Shown here piece by piece: positions 1-11,985 of a stretch of 64,000 bases of DNA. The position numbers and the translations under genes were made by a program. The stretch is taken from positions 1,520,040 through 1,584,039 of the forward strand of contig CAUYUJ010015837.1 in assembly GCA_963575745.1 (NCBI GenBank), read 5' to 3'. How positions within the stretch are numbered: the stretch's first letter is position 1; the number at the start of each line of letters is the position of its first letter. The DNA comes from Prorocentrum cordatum (Eukaryota > Sar > Dinophyceae > Prorocentrales > Prorocentraceae). The notes below the pieces were generated by a model. It did no database searches, was not told the origin of the DNA, and was given only the letters and a program-made list of their open reading frames with translations.

Positions 1-1
1 A

Positions 2-930
<929 letters not shown>

Positions 931-987
931 GGAGGAGGAGGAGGAGGAGGAGGAGGAGGAGGAGGAGGAGGAGGAGGAGGAGGAGGA

Positions 988-1030
<43 letters not shown>

Positions 1031-1130
1031 CAGGAGCAGGAGCAGGAGGAGGAGGAGGGGGAGGGGGAGGAGGGTGGAGGAAGAGAGGGAGGAAGGACAG
1101 GAGGAGGAGGAAGAGGAGGAGGCGGAGGAG
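931..1130. repeat. GGA / GCA trinucleotide microsatellite
   Basis: A GGA run (about 931-990) passes directly into a GCA run (about 991-1026) and then into impure GGA/GCAGGA repeats. Overlapping frames encode poly-Glu, poly-Gln, poly-Arg or poly-Ser and are artefacts of the repeat. Confidence 0.95.
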
Positions 1131-1519
1131 GTTTGGCCCCGCTGGCACAGGCACCCCGGCCCAAGCAGACAGGCGCAGCTCGTGCCACCTCGGTCTGCGG
1201 CCTTGGCCGCCGCCGCTCACACGCCGCCCGCCGCCCAATCCGGGCGGAGACTGGCAATGGCGGCGCCGAGGCCGCAGCACGAGCCTGCGGCGGCGACGCC
1301 GCAGCCGCTGGTCATCGGTGCTGCCCGCCAGACCGGCGCAGCGGACTCCGGGCGGATGGATTGCTGCCCTTGAACAGTTTGTTTACGAGGGTCACACATT
1401 CCCCAAACGGTGTTTGCACTTACGAGGTCTTCCGTGTCTTCTCAGGAACTGGGCCTGACTGGCGGTCCAGCCGGCTTGTCGCCGCCCGTCGCCGCCGCAT
1501 TTCGGTCGCATTTTTGTTT
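1131..1519. other. Non-repetitive GC-rich segment
   Basis: No domain, RNA gene or repeat recognised between the microsatellite and the tandem array. Confidence 0.4.
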
Positions 1520-3244
1520 GTGCAGGCCTCGCATATTGCGCCACGTAGATTGCGCCACATAGTATCTACATTGCACCACGTTTATTTTCTGAGCAAAGGA
1601 AGAACAAAAGACTGTACCATTCCTTTCCCCCCGGAGTTACCCATACCCACTGGAGTGTTGCAAAATACGTATGATTAGTCCTCGTCATTGGTTTCTACAT
1701 TGGAGCTCACACACACACACCCGGTCAGTCCCAGTATCGGCCCTCTCCCTTCATGCCCGTCAAATAGCACTATGCGCGCAGGTTCTTGTATATCAGAAGA
1801 TTATGTGTCAAGAGCCGCTTGCATAAGACACTGACCGAGTCCACACGCGCGCGCACATGTCGAAATCAGACCGAAACGACAAGATGCAAACATGTAAACT
1901 TAAAAGTCATTGTTCCAGCATGCGCCCAGAGCGAGAATCCGAAACAAGTATGACAATGCGCGCCGCACGCCAGCGCCGCCACGCGAGCGTGTCGAAACCT
2001 GTTCAAAGACCATAGGTGTTCGAAGCATTGGTCAACAGAACGTTTGCCAGGGCTCTTCGACTTCCTCGTGCGCACTTTTTCACCGTGACCGCCATCACCG
2101 TCCCCGCATCACGTTATCGTCATCGGCAATCGCCGACATTGCCGCCATCATCACTGAAGCAGTTTCATCATGGACACATGGACATGTTCGTCACCGGCGT
2201 GGCCAACTTCGGCGCTGTCACTGGCCTTGCCGTCGTTATCGTCATCATCGCCACCACCTCCGCTACTATCATAAGCGTTGCTGCCGTTCTCGAAGTCATC
2301 ATGATACCGCGCTTGCCCGAGCCTCCGACCCACATTGAAGCGCCCGTGCGCCAGCGGGGTGTTTGACACGCGCTGGGGAGTTCCCATCGGAAAGCAGAAT
2401 CGCGGCCGCATAGCGGTCCCGAACCAGCTGGCCGCTCTGCGCGCGAACCTGCGTGGGCCAGAGTGGCCGCAGATATGCGCCAGACATGGCCAAGCATTCA
2501 TCGCCGCCCCGTGGCTTTTGCAACCCAAGTTGCGGGCTGGACGGTGGGATGATTGTGCGATCAATGGGGTTTACGATTCCGAGTTCTTCAAAACCAATTC
2601 TCTTGTCTAAAAGCAGAACAGACTCTATCCCCTCCCCGGAGTTAACGGGTCACCTGTTCGTATGGCAATGTACATATGATTATGCCCCATCGTCCATCCT
2701 ACCTGTGACCTCATACTATCCCAGCCAGGCCAGTATCACTCCCCCCGCCACTTTCTGCAAAAAATGTTATGCGCGCGCTCTCGTCGATAAATCCCCTACA
2801 ACAAATGGGACGAAGTGCACACGCGCGCGTATTCGCGTGCGCATGCCGAAATCCTTGTAAAACCTTCGATTTCGGAAGGATGTCAAAATTGAGCTTCCAA
2901 AAAACAAACACACAGGGTTTCGCAACACTGATTTGCTAAACAAGATGTATGCGCGCGCTCCTGCGAAGTCTTGAGGGAACCTTCGGATTTTCAAGATTTT
3001 CAAGAGATGCTGCCAAACGGGCTTCGCGCGTGCGCGCATGTCGAAATCGTTCGAACGCCCTTGCGCGCGTGCCGTCGCGAGAATCGTCTGCAAACAAAAT
3101 GACAAAGTGCGCACGTGCGCGTCGTCGCGCGCGCATGCCGAAATCCTTCAAAAACATTCGGTTTCGGAAGGACTTCAAAATCGAGTGCCGAAAAACACAT
3201 ACAAACACAGGATTTCGCAACACGGATTCTCAACAAAAGCGTGC

Positions 3245-3860
3245 ACATGCGCATTTGCGTCGTCGTCATCGTCGCCGTCCTCCCTCCTCCGTCGTCGTTG
3301 TCGTCATCGTCGCCATCGTCGTCCTATGTCTTTCCTCGTTCGTCGTCTTGGCGTCGTCGTTGTTCCCGTCGTCGTTGTCGCCGTGGACGTCCTTCCTCCC
3401 TCGTCGTCTTCGTCGGCGTTTCGTCGTTGTCCCTCCTAGTTCGTCGTCGTCATCGTCGTCGTCGTTTTCCCTCCTCCCTCGTCGTTGTCGTCGTCGGCGT
3501 CGCCGTCCTTCCTCCTTCGTCGTTCGCGTCATCGCCGTCCTCCCGCCTCCCTCGTCGTTGCCGTCGTTGCCGCCGTCGTCGTCCTCCCTCCTCCCTCGTC
3601 GTCGTCGTCGTCTTCGTTGGCGACGTCGTCATCGTCGTTTTCGTCGTCGTCGTAGTCGGCGTCGTCGTCGTCGGCGTCGGCGTCGTCGTCGTCGTTGTCA
3701 TCGTCGTCGTCGTCGGCGTCGGCGTCGACGTCGTCGGTGTCGTCGTCGTTGTCGGCGTCTTCGAAGTCGTTGGAGATATCGTCGGTGTCGTCGGAGTCGT
3801 TGTCGGCGGCGTCGTCGTCGTCGTCGTTGTCGCTGTCGTCGTCGGCGTCGGTGTCGTTGC
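3245..3860. repeat. GTC trinucleotide expansion inside a 1-kb unit
   Basis: About 600 bp of (GTC)n with GGC and CTC interruptions. It occupies the place where other units of the array carry the short GTCATCGGCGTGACC / ATCATCGTC block, so it looks like an expansion of that block. Confidence 0.9.
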
Positions 3861-5114
3861 CAAGTGCCACTTGGTACCCACCGTCACGGTCTTAAGAGGT
3901 TTTGCAAACCAAGTTGCGGGTGGGTGGGTGGGATGTTTGCGCGAGCATTGGAGTGGACAATTCACTGCGAACAGAAATTGATTGCTCCACATAGGTTGCA
4001 TTATCTAAAAGAGAATTAAGATCTCCCCCTTCCCAGGGTTGACGGGCCATGCTTTCGCATCTCAATGTGCACACGATTCTGCCCCATAGTCCATCCTAAG
4101 GATTAATTCGTGCCGTCCCAGCCATAATGGAGTTCCCCCCCCCTCACCCTTTGCAAACAAAAATCGTGCACTCGCTTATCAAAAATCACCCATGGTCAAA
4201 AATCCTTGTTGCAAAGGTGAGACAAAGTGCGCATGCGGGCGTCGTCGAGCGCGCACGCCAAAATCTTTCAAAAAACCAGAGCGTCGTAAGGATTTCAAAC
4301 TCGAGGGTCCCGAAAACAGGTTAAAATAAACAAATGGTTTCGCAACAGTGGTTTTCAAAACAAAGCCTGCGCCCGCGCTGCTGCGAGTTCTCCAGAAAAC
4401 CATAGGTATCTCAACAGGCTATAATGTGTCACCAAATGGGACTCGCGCGCGCGTGCCGGAATCGCTCGAACGCTCTTGCGCGTGTGGTGTCGCATTTTTT
4501 TGTTTAACGCGCGCGCGCATCGTCGTGCGCGCATGCCGGAATCTTTCAAACACCCTAAGTTTCGTAAGGATTTCAAAAAACGAGTGTCCCGAACACATAT
4601 CAAAACGTTGGGTTTTGCAACATCAGTGTTCCAACAAAAAAACACTTGCGCTCACGGTGGTGCAGATTCTGAAGAAAACCACAGGTTCTCCAACACGGTC
4701 ATCTAATTCTGCCAAGCGTGTTTCTCGCCCCGCATGTCGAACTCATTGGAACGCCACGCGGGCTCATCGCGCGCGTCGACCGCGCGAGCTTGTTCAACTC
4801 TTTCAAAAAACCTTCATCGCCGACGCGAGGACATCGTCATCGTTATCGGCGGGCGTGATCAACATCGGCGCCGTCATCGACCTTGCCGCCGTCATCGCCG
4901 CCATCGCCACTATCATCGTCACTTTGAGAATCATGTTTACCGTTGCCGGAGTCGCCATAATACACCGCACGCCCAAGCCACGGACTCTCACTGAACGGCC
5001 CGCTGGGTCGTGCCCGGCTGTCAGCGCCACCGCGGCTGCGTCGGCCGAGCCAAACTAGCTGGTCAAGTCGCGGGTTGGTGGGATGTTTGCAAGAGCACGG
5101 AATCTGTCAGCTCG

Positions 5115-5280
5115 TTTGTAAAAACCAGTTGCACCACATAGATCACACCACCTAGATCACACCGCGTAGGGCACAGCACACAGATTGCATGACATAGGCT
5201 GCACCTCATAGATTGCACCACGTACATTGCACCACCTAGGTTGCACCACGTAGTTAGCTCGTACCACATCGATTTCCGTT
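5115..5280. repeat. TTGCACCACGTAGA-type minisatellite
   Basis: Repeats of about 14-17 bp (GCACCACATAGATCACACC and variants) lie at the end of a 1-kb unit. The same motif occurs at 1,537-1,585, 6,230-6,255 and 7,940-7,970, so it is part of the array unit. Confidence 0.8.
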
Positions 5281-6779
5281 TTTTTTAGAAGGGTCTAAAC
5301 TTGCCCCCCTGGCTTTACTGCCCCCCCCTGGGACGTTGCAGTGTGCATATGGTGTTGCCCCATCGTTCGATTTAGAAACGAAGTCACACCACCCCGGCCA
5401 GACCCCTCGTCGCCTCACCCCTGTCAAATTCTATTACGCGCGCGCCCGTCTACCCAAAAACAAGCATTTCCAAACATCTTTTGCAAGAGAAATTGCAAAC
5501 GCGCTCGGCGTCGCACGCGCATGCCGGAACCCTCCACAAACCATAGGCTTCGCAAGGATTTCAAGATCGAGGCTCCCGAAAACATATAAACAACCAGCGG
5601 TGGTGCAACATGTGTTATAAAACATTGCGCTATTGCGAGCCCTTGTCGGAAACCATATATGTTCAAGATGTCGGTTAAATGGCGCCACGCAAGCCCCGTG
5701 CGGCATGTCGAAATCGTTGAAATGATTTTGCGCGCTTACTGGGGGGGGGGGCGTGACCATTGTCAAATCATGGCATGCGGGCCATCCACGTGCGCTGGCC
5801 GAGCGCGCCTGCCGAAACCCTTCCACGACCGTCATCACCGACACGTGGACACCATCACCGTCATCGGCGTGACCAGCATCGGCGCCGTCATTGCCACCAT
5901 CATCGTTACTATCATCAGCGCGTCCGCCGTCGGCCAGTCACAATCAAGCCGCGCCCGCCCGAGCACCCGCAATGAAGTGCCAGCGCGCGAGCGCGGCCTG
6001 CAAGACGCGCTGGTCAGTCTCCAGCGGTCGACGCCACCGCGACCTCGTCGGCCGCGCCAGACTAGCTGGCCATTTTGCGCGCGAGTTAACACGCACTCGC
6101 GCGCCCGCAGCGATGCGCCAGCCAGCGCCGAGCAGCCATCGCAATCGCCGCGGCATGGGCTTGAAAACTAAGATGCGGATCGGTGAGTGGGGTGAGTGCT
6201 CGAGCAGTGGCGTTGGCAATTTCAAGCTTCGCAAGTAAATTGCACCACGTAGATTCAAATTTTTCAAAGCATTCGGATCTACACTCGCCCCCTCGGGGTT
6301 AACAGGCTATTTGTTGCATTGCAATTTCCATGTGACCCTGCACCATCGTCCATCCTAAATATGACTTCGCACCATCCCAACCAGGCCGGAGTTCGATTCC
6401 TCCTCATCTTCATCAAATTATTTACGGGCGCGCAGTCGTTCATCAAAACCCATCAGTTCTCAAAGACATCCTGAACAAAAGTGGCGAAGCGCACACGCGC
6501 GCGTCGTCGCGCGCGCGCATGCCGAAATCCTTCAAACGTTTGAAGTTTCGCAAGGTTTTCAAAAACGAGTGCGGTCAGCGCCACCGCGGCCGCGTAAGTC
6601 GCGCCAAACTAGTTGGCCGCTGCGCGCGCGAACATGCGCCGGTTAGCGCGGCCGCAGAGATGCACCAGCCAACGCCACGCACGCATTGCAATCGCCGCCG
6701 CATGGGTTTTGGAAACCAATGTGGGTCGGTGGGTGAGATGTTTGAAACGGCATGGAATGGGTCAACTCATTTGTAAAAA

Positions 6780-6900
6780 TCAATGGCAACACATCGAGTG
6801 CACTGCATATGTTGCACCTTTTCAGATTGCACGACGTAGATCGCACAGCATAGCTCACATCACATAGGCTGCATCACATAGCCCACACCCCACATTTTGT
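6780..6900. repeat. Second TTGCACCACGTAGA-type minisatellite
   Basis: Same motif as at 5,115-5,280, with variants TGCATATGTTGCACC, GATTGCACGACGTAGA and GCTCACATCACATAGG. Confidence 0.75.
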
Positions 6901-8000
6901 CAAACGTCGATTGTAGCTCATTTCCCAAGAGAGAACAGACCCGACCAACCCCCGCTTCACCAGGTGTATCGGTACCCCGTGTAATTGGACAGCTTACATC
7001 AATTATGCCGTATCATTCATGTGGAACTTAAATGCATACCATATCTTCGAGTCTCATACCCCTCCCCGTCATCTTCGTCACATACAACTATGCGCGCGCA
7101 CTCGTTCACCAAATCACACCGTCCAATATCCCCGTGCAGGAAACAACTGTACAAAGTCCGAACGCGCGTCATCTCGCGCGCCTGCCGGAGTCCTTCCTAA
7201 CCCGTTGGTTTCGTAAGGGTTTCAAGCCCGAGGTTTTCGAGTACGTTTCGAAACCCAATTGTGTGTCAAACATTTGCCCCAACAAATTCAGACCACGCGC
7301 GCCTGTGCGACTTCTTAAGTAAGCCATCTGTGCTTTTGAGTAGTTTCATCAAGTACAGCCACGCGAGCCCCTCGCGCGCGCATGTCGGAATTATTTGAAC
7401 GCCCTTGCGCGCTTGCTGGGGGGGGGCGCGATCCCTGTCAATAATAACACCACGCGGGCCGCGCGCGCTCGTCGGCCGCGCGGGCATGCCGAAATCTTCC
7501 CAAAATATGCATCAACGACACGTGGACGCAATCATCGTCATCGGCGTGACCAGGATCGGCCCCGTCATCGGCCTTGCCGTCATCATCGTCACCACCATCG
7601 TTACTATCATCATCGATGCCGTTTTCGCCGACGTCACCATACCGTGCCCGCCCGAGCCACCGACCCGCATTCGAGCGCACGCGAGCCAGCGAGGCATTTG
7701 ACGCGAGCTGCGGCGCTGCCAGGGGTAATACCATCGCAGCCGCAGCGGCTGTGCCAATCCAGCTGGCCGCTCTGCTCGCGAACTTGCGCGCGCAAGCGCG
7801 GCCGCAGAGATGCACCAACCATGGCCATGCAGTCTTCACAACTACCGCTGCGTGGGTGTTGCAGACCAAGTTGCGGGTGGGGCGGTGGGATGATTGCGCG
7901 AGCTGTGGAATTCACGTTTTCAAGTTCTGCAAGGGGGATGGCACCACATATATTGCAACACGTATTATGGTAGCACGCATTGTTTGGGGCTCACGTTGGC

Positions 8001-9289
8001 TAACATGTCTTCGAAGGATCACAAGCGAGCGGGCGACGTTGCCTCTCGTTGTCTCCCACTGTCTTTTCCGACCCGCATCCGGATCTTGATCCGCATCCCA
8101 TTGTTATCAGCCCAAATGTTCTATACCCCTCCCTTTTGTTTTTGTTCCCAGCCTAGATCACTGTCCCTGTGCACCTATTCCCAAATACCTGGCCCTGTAC
8201 CCCTGGCCCATCCCTATCCGTACGCCGATCTTTCTATCGTGGCCCCCCATCGTGACCCTCCTCGTGTCGATGCATTCAGACAATTACTGCAGAAAGACGA
8301 GGTTGAGAGCTTCGGTCGTGAGTTGCTTCGATGTTGTGGTGGTTTTTCGGTTTCACGGGGGGCCGGTTTCGAACCTCGGGGCAACCAAAAGGGCCACCGG
8401 ACGCGACCCGTGGGGCTGGCGGACTGCAAAATATCAGTCAGTCCGATTTCTGGGCCCCTGCCCATGCTCTCCCGACTCCTCCGCCTTCGTGGTGGGGCGT
8501 TCCATGGGCACGTTCCGGCCAGAATTTCCGCAATCTTGGTCGAAGGTTTCTTGCTCCCTTTGAGATTCGAGATGCAGTGCAGGCGTGGCGGCGGGGAGAC
8601 CCCCACAGATGCCCCACCAACAGGCACGAAAAGCGCCCCAAAGTAAATCGCCCTCCAAGTTCGATCCTGGGAGGAAGGAGGAGGCAGTTTCCCTCTCGGG
8701 GGATGCTCGCCCCCCGAGGAGTGCCAGCGCGGGGAGCGCGCACACTCGCGCACGCCAGCTCTCCGACCGTCCGGCGGCAAGCGGGTGGCGGCGCTGTCGG
8801 TCGAAGAGTTCCAGCAGCTGCTCGCTGACATTGTGCGTGCCGAGGTCACGCGGGCCGACTGGAACGCCTGGGCTTGCTCTCTCAGAACAGGTCCTGCTGT
8901 GGAAGCGAAGCCCAGGCGAGCTGCCCTGACCAGAGAAGCGTCGGAGCAAGCAGTGAGACCGAGAGGGGGGCAGCCGTCAAGCCGAACATCGAAGGGGCCG
9001 ACCATGACTGCCTCCACGCATCCTTCGATACGGGAGCCTCGTGGCGGCCTACGCGGGCCATCTTGCGGGCACCTGAGGGGGCTTTGTTCTCAGAACAGTC
9101 GTGTCTTCCAGTGTGAATAGGATTGGCATCTCTTGTTCAGGGGGAAGCCGCCGGAAGGTACGCGAAAACTGGCGGCAGCCTTTCAAGTTCAGCTGGGGGC
9201 GGGCGGGGTAGAAGGGGAAGGGGGGCGGGAGGGGAGGAGGAAGGAAGAGGAGAGAGGAGGGGTGTGACCGCGGCGCCCGCCATTTCCGC
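8001..9289. other. Unassigned segment with weak coding appearance
   Basis: Several medium open frames exist on both strands (for example 8,331-8,828 on + and 8,214-9,017 on -) but none has a recognisable domain. From 9,120 it grades into G-rich sequence. Confidence 0.4.
8740..8895 (+). other. Possible exon of unknown gene
   Basis: The frame through 8,785 has a protein-like composition: a predicted amphipathic helix ALSVEEFQQLLADIVRAEV followed by TRADWNAW. It contrasts with the Ala/Arg/Pro-only frames around it. It runs on as an open frame to a stop at 9,118. No domain is recognised and no partner exon is found, so this may be chance. Confidence 0.22.
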
Positions 9290-9835
9290 GTGCCTCCCCC
9301 CCGGAGATGGGGGAGGGTTATGCGGTTTTGGGGTGGGTCGATGGGTTCATGAAGGATCGAGGGTTATGCGGTTTTGGGGTCGAGGGGATTGGGTGGATTT
9401 GTTTGGTTTAGGGGCCTAGGGGCGATTAGGTGTTTAGTCGCGTTTAGGGGGAGGTCAGGGAGTTTCGGTTGGTTGGAAAAAAGTTTCTAGGTGGGCTTAT
9501 AGAGGTCCAGGGAGGTGTCGAGAGGGTTCTGATGGGCTTATAGATGGACTAGGGAAGTTTAGGGGGGCTTAGGGCGCTCAGGTGGGTTTATTGGGGGGGG
9601 CTCGTTGGGTTTCTAGTGGTTTAGGTAGTTCTGGGAGGTCTAGGATGGTTCAGCGGGGCATCCGGGTGTGTAGACGGGTTTTGAGAGGGTATGGGTTCAG
9701 GTGGGTTTGGAAGGGCTTATGGGAGGGTTACAAGTCTTAGCGGCCCTAGAGGCAAAACACTTTGGGGGGCAAGGGGGGCTAAGGGAATTTAGGTGGGTTT
9801 AGGGGGGATTTTAAAGTTAGGGAGTCTTTTCGGAT
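9290..9835 (+). repeat. Degenerate G-rich TTTAGGG-like tract
   Basis: Irregular repeats of GTTTAGGGGG, GGGTTATGCGG, GGGTTTAGGGGGG and GGGCTTAGGG. The strand is strongly G/T rich. The same type of sequence resumes at 11,056-11,375. Confidence 0.6.
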
Positions 9836-9837
9836 GT

Positions 9838-10085
9838 CTCGAGAGCTTCTTGTCGGCCTCTTGGGGCGTCTCTGAGGTCTACAGGCAGTCCCGGAGGCCT
9901 CTTGGGACGTCTTGGGTGCCTCTGGAGGACCTCTTGGGAGCCTCTTGGGGGTCTCTCGGGAGCCTCCTCGGGGTGTACTGGGAACCTCTTGGAGGCCTAT
10001 TGGGGCCTCCAAGGCACCTCGTGGGCCGTCTTGGGGCACCCTTGGAAGCTTCGGGAGGCATCTTGAGACCATCTTGGAGGAGATC
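9838..10085 (+). repeat. CCTCTTGGGG minisatellite, locus 1
   Basis: Imperfect units of about 20 bp built on GCCTCTTGGGGNCGTCTTGG. The family recurs at 26,570-26,760, 35,780-36,240, 51,170-51,725, 53,810-53,900 and, in reverse orientation, 62,480-62,800. Confidence 0.8.
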
Positions 10086-10659
10086 GATAAAAAGAGGGGC
10101 CGTAGTAAATTAGCCCCCCTCCCCTCCCAGGAGGCCAAGATGTGGCCAAAACCTTTTCATACAATCACTGATGTTGGCTTCCTCGCCGAGGCCATTTTGA
10201 ACGCCCTAACTGCTGGCGAAACGCCTCCGGGTCCAAGGGAGGGGAGACGGGGAGGGGTAAACCGTTCCCCGAAGGGGACGAAGGAGGTTAGAAGAGGAGG
10301 CTCTGGAGATTTTGGGAGGTTCAGCGAGAAGCTGTCGGGCTGTCTTGATTGCCCCTTAGGCACTTCTCGGGGCCCTCTTGGCCCGTCATAGCGGCCCTCA
10401 GCTTTTTGGAAAAGTCACGCGAGGAAACCCAGGAGCGCGCGGGAGCGCCACGAAGGTTTGGGACTGTGGGCTCCCTGCCCCAAATAGAACAACTACACTA
10501 CTGAGTACAGGGCACAGAGAACTCTCAAGGACCTGGTGAACACTCCCCTTCGTGCCTCGAGGCACGGTGGCGCACAGTTAGCAGTTTACGCGGCGCGACC
10601 TATTGGGAGCAATAGAGGTAGTGCAGCCCATGTGCACCTGTCTACAGCTTGCAGTAATG
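10086..10659. other. Non-coding spacer
   Basis: A short piece of the CCTCTTGGGG family is visible at 10,360-10,390. Otherwise nothing recognisable. Confidence 0.4.
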
Positions 10660-11055
10660 TGTGTCCCTCAAGAGATGTCAACTCCACTGCTCGCGCAACA
10701 CCACGCCCTCCCACCCGCAACCTGATTGGCAAAACGCATGTGGCCACGACTGCGGCTGCCGATTCGAATTTGCTAGCGCGTTTCTACGGCCGCACTGGCG
10801 AGCGCACGTTCAAGCGCAGGTCGGCCAGCTGGTTTGGCACAACTGGTGCGGCCGCGATGGCGCTTGCCGGTGGAAACTTCAGCGCGTCTCAAAGTCCGCG
10901 CTGGCGTGCGGGCGCTCAGTGCGGGTCGGTGACCCGGGCAAGCGCCGTATCACGATGCCGTCGACATCGGCGGCAACCATGATGGTAGTAGCGATGGCGG
11001 TTGCGATGATGACGATGACGACGGTAAGGCCAATGACGGCCCCGATGCTAGTGGC
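10660..11055 (-). repeat. Inverted partial copy of the 1-kb array unit
   Basis: Read on the - strand this carries the ATC/GTC block (GGGGCCGTCATTGGCCTTAC), the AACCAGCTGGCCGACCTGCGC block and the AGGTTGCGGGTGGGAGGG end, in the order seen in the array at 1.5-8.0 kb. It interrupts the G-rich tract that flanks it on both sides. Confidence 0.65.
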
Positions 11056-11375
11056 GCTCTGGGGTTCAGGGGGGGCAGGGTTTAAACGGGCCCACGGGGG
11101 TGAGGAGTGTTTAGAGGGAGTTTAGGGCGCTAGGGGGCGCTAGGGGTTCTTAGGGCGCTTTGGGGCTTTTCTGTTGGTTTGTATGTGTGTTAGGGGTCTC
11201 ATGGGAGGGTTTAGGGACTCAGCGGGGTCTCCCGGGGTTCAGGGAGGGCTTCGGGACGTTAGCAGGATTTCGGCGATTTTCTGGAGGATTTGAGGGGTTA
11301 AGGGTTCTGGGTGGTTTAGCTTGGGTTCAGCGGGATTGGGGGGTTTGAGCGGGTTGAAGGGGCAGTAGGGCGTGG
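11056..11375 (+). repeat. Degenerate G-rich TTTAGGG-like tract, second part
   Basis: Repeats such as GTTTAGAGGGAGTTTAGGG, CTAGGGGTTCTTAGGG and GGGTTTGAGCGGG. This is probably the continuation of the tract at 9,290-9,835. Confidence 0.55.
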
Positions 11376-11985
11376 CAGTTCTCAGAACCTCGGGCCCCCC
11401 CCATGTCGATTTTTATTGGATGGTTCTCCCGCCCCTCTCCCAGGAGTTCTTTTGAAAAACCAGGATTTGTTTTCCTCATTGAGTTTTTGGTGGGTTTCCC
11501 CAGGTTCCCCTGGAAGCCCCCCCCAAACTCCCACATGGGGTATTTTGTTATATGGTGATCGGTTGGTTTCCCCGGCCCCCCCATGAAGCATCCCCCCCGA
11601 AAAACCCATTGGATATTAGTGTGTTGTTGTTGTTGTTGTTGTTGTTCGGTTGGATCCCTCGGCCCTCCAGGAAACTTCATCTTCTAATCTACAAAAAGAA
11701 AAAACGTGGCGAGTTGTTCGTGGGATTTTTGGGAGGTCCCCGAGCATTCCAGGATACCACCAACAACTTTTTCATGTGGGGCATTTCGGGGGTTGTTGGG
11801 ACGTTGTCCCAGCCCTTCGATGGAACCCCATAATGAAACCTGATATGGCGTTTTATATTATTTGGGGGAGGTTCTCCTGGGGTCCCAGCAAGAACCCATC
11901 AAAACAATCATACTCGGATTTGGTGTTTTTGTCGTGTGTGTAGGTCTCTTCCCTCCCCAGAAAGCCTTGTGGGAAAAAACGCACT
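11376..11985. other. Spacer with GGTTTCCCC motifs and a short TTG run
   Basis: Contains repeated TTGGTTGGTTTCCCCNGGCCCC-like segments and (TTG)7 near 11,621-11,645. Related GGTTCCCC sequence occurs beyond the minisatellite at 15,640-15,780, so the minisatellite may sit inside one larger repeat. Confidence 0.45.

Larger units (their letters stand above)
1520..8000 (+). repeat. Tandem array of about 1-kb units (six copies)
   Basis: A shared anchor (CCCC..GGAGTTAACGGG followed by ATTATGCCCCATCGTCCATCC) recurs near 1,636, 2,637, 4,040, 5,318, 6,297 and 6,955. Spacings are roughly 1.0, 1.4, 1.3, 1.0 and 0.66 kb. Each unit then carries, in order: GCGCGCATGCCGAAATCCTTC; a CGCAAGGATTTCAAAATCGAG-like block; GCATGTCGAAATCGTTCGAACGCC; a GTCATCGGCGTGACC..GGCGCCGTCATCGGCC block rich in ATC/GTC; and a 3' block with AACTAGCTGGCCGCTCTGCGCG and AAGTTGCGGGTGGGTGGG. 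Units are diverged and partly deleted. No coding capacity is recognised. An inverted partial copy lies at 10,660-11,055 and a further copy at 59,700-60,790. Confidence 0.75.

Noticed and set aside
2949-4019. 356-residue Arg/Ser/Val-rich frame and its antisense Thr and Asp counterparts
   Set aside because: Translation of the GTC microsatellite; every frame is open for the same reason.
1520-8000. CRISPR-like array
   Set aside because: Units are about 1 kb and diverged, with no short conserved repeat/unique spacer structure, in a eukaryotic context.
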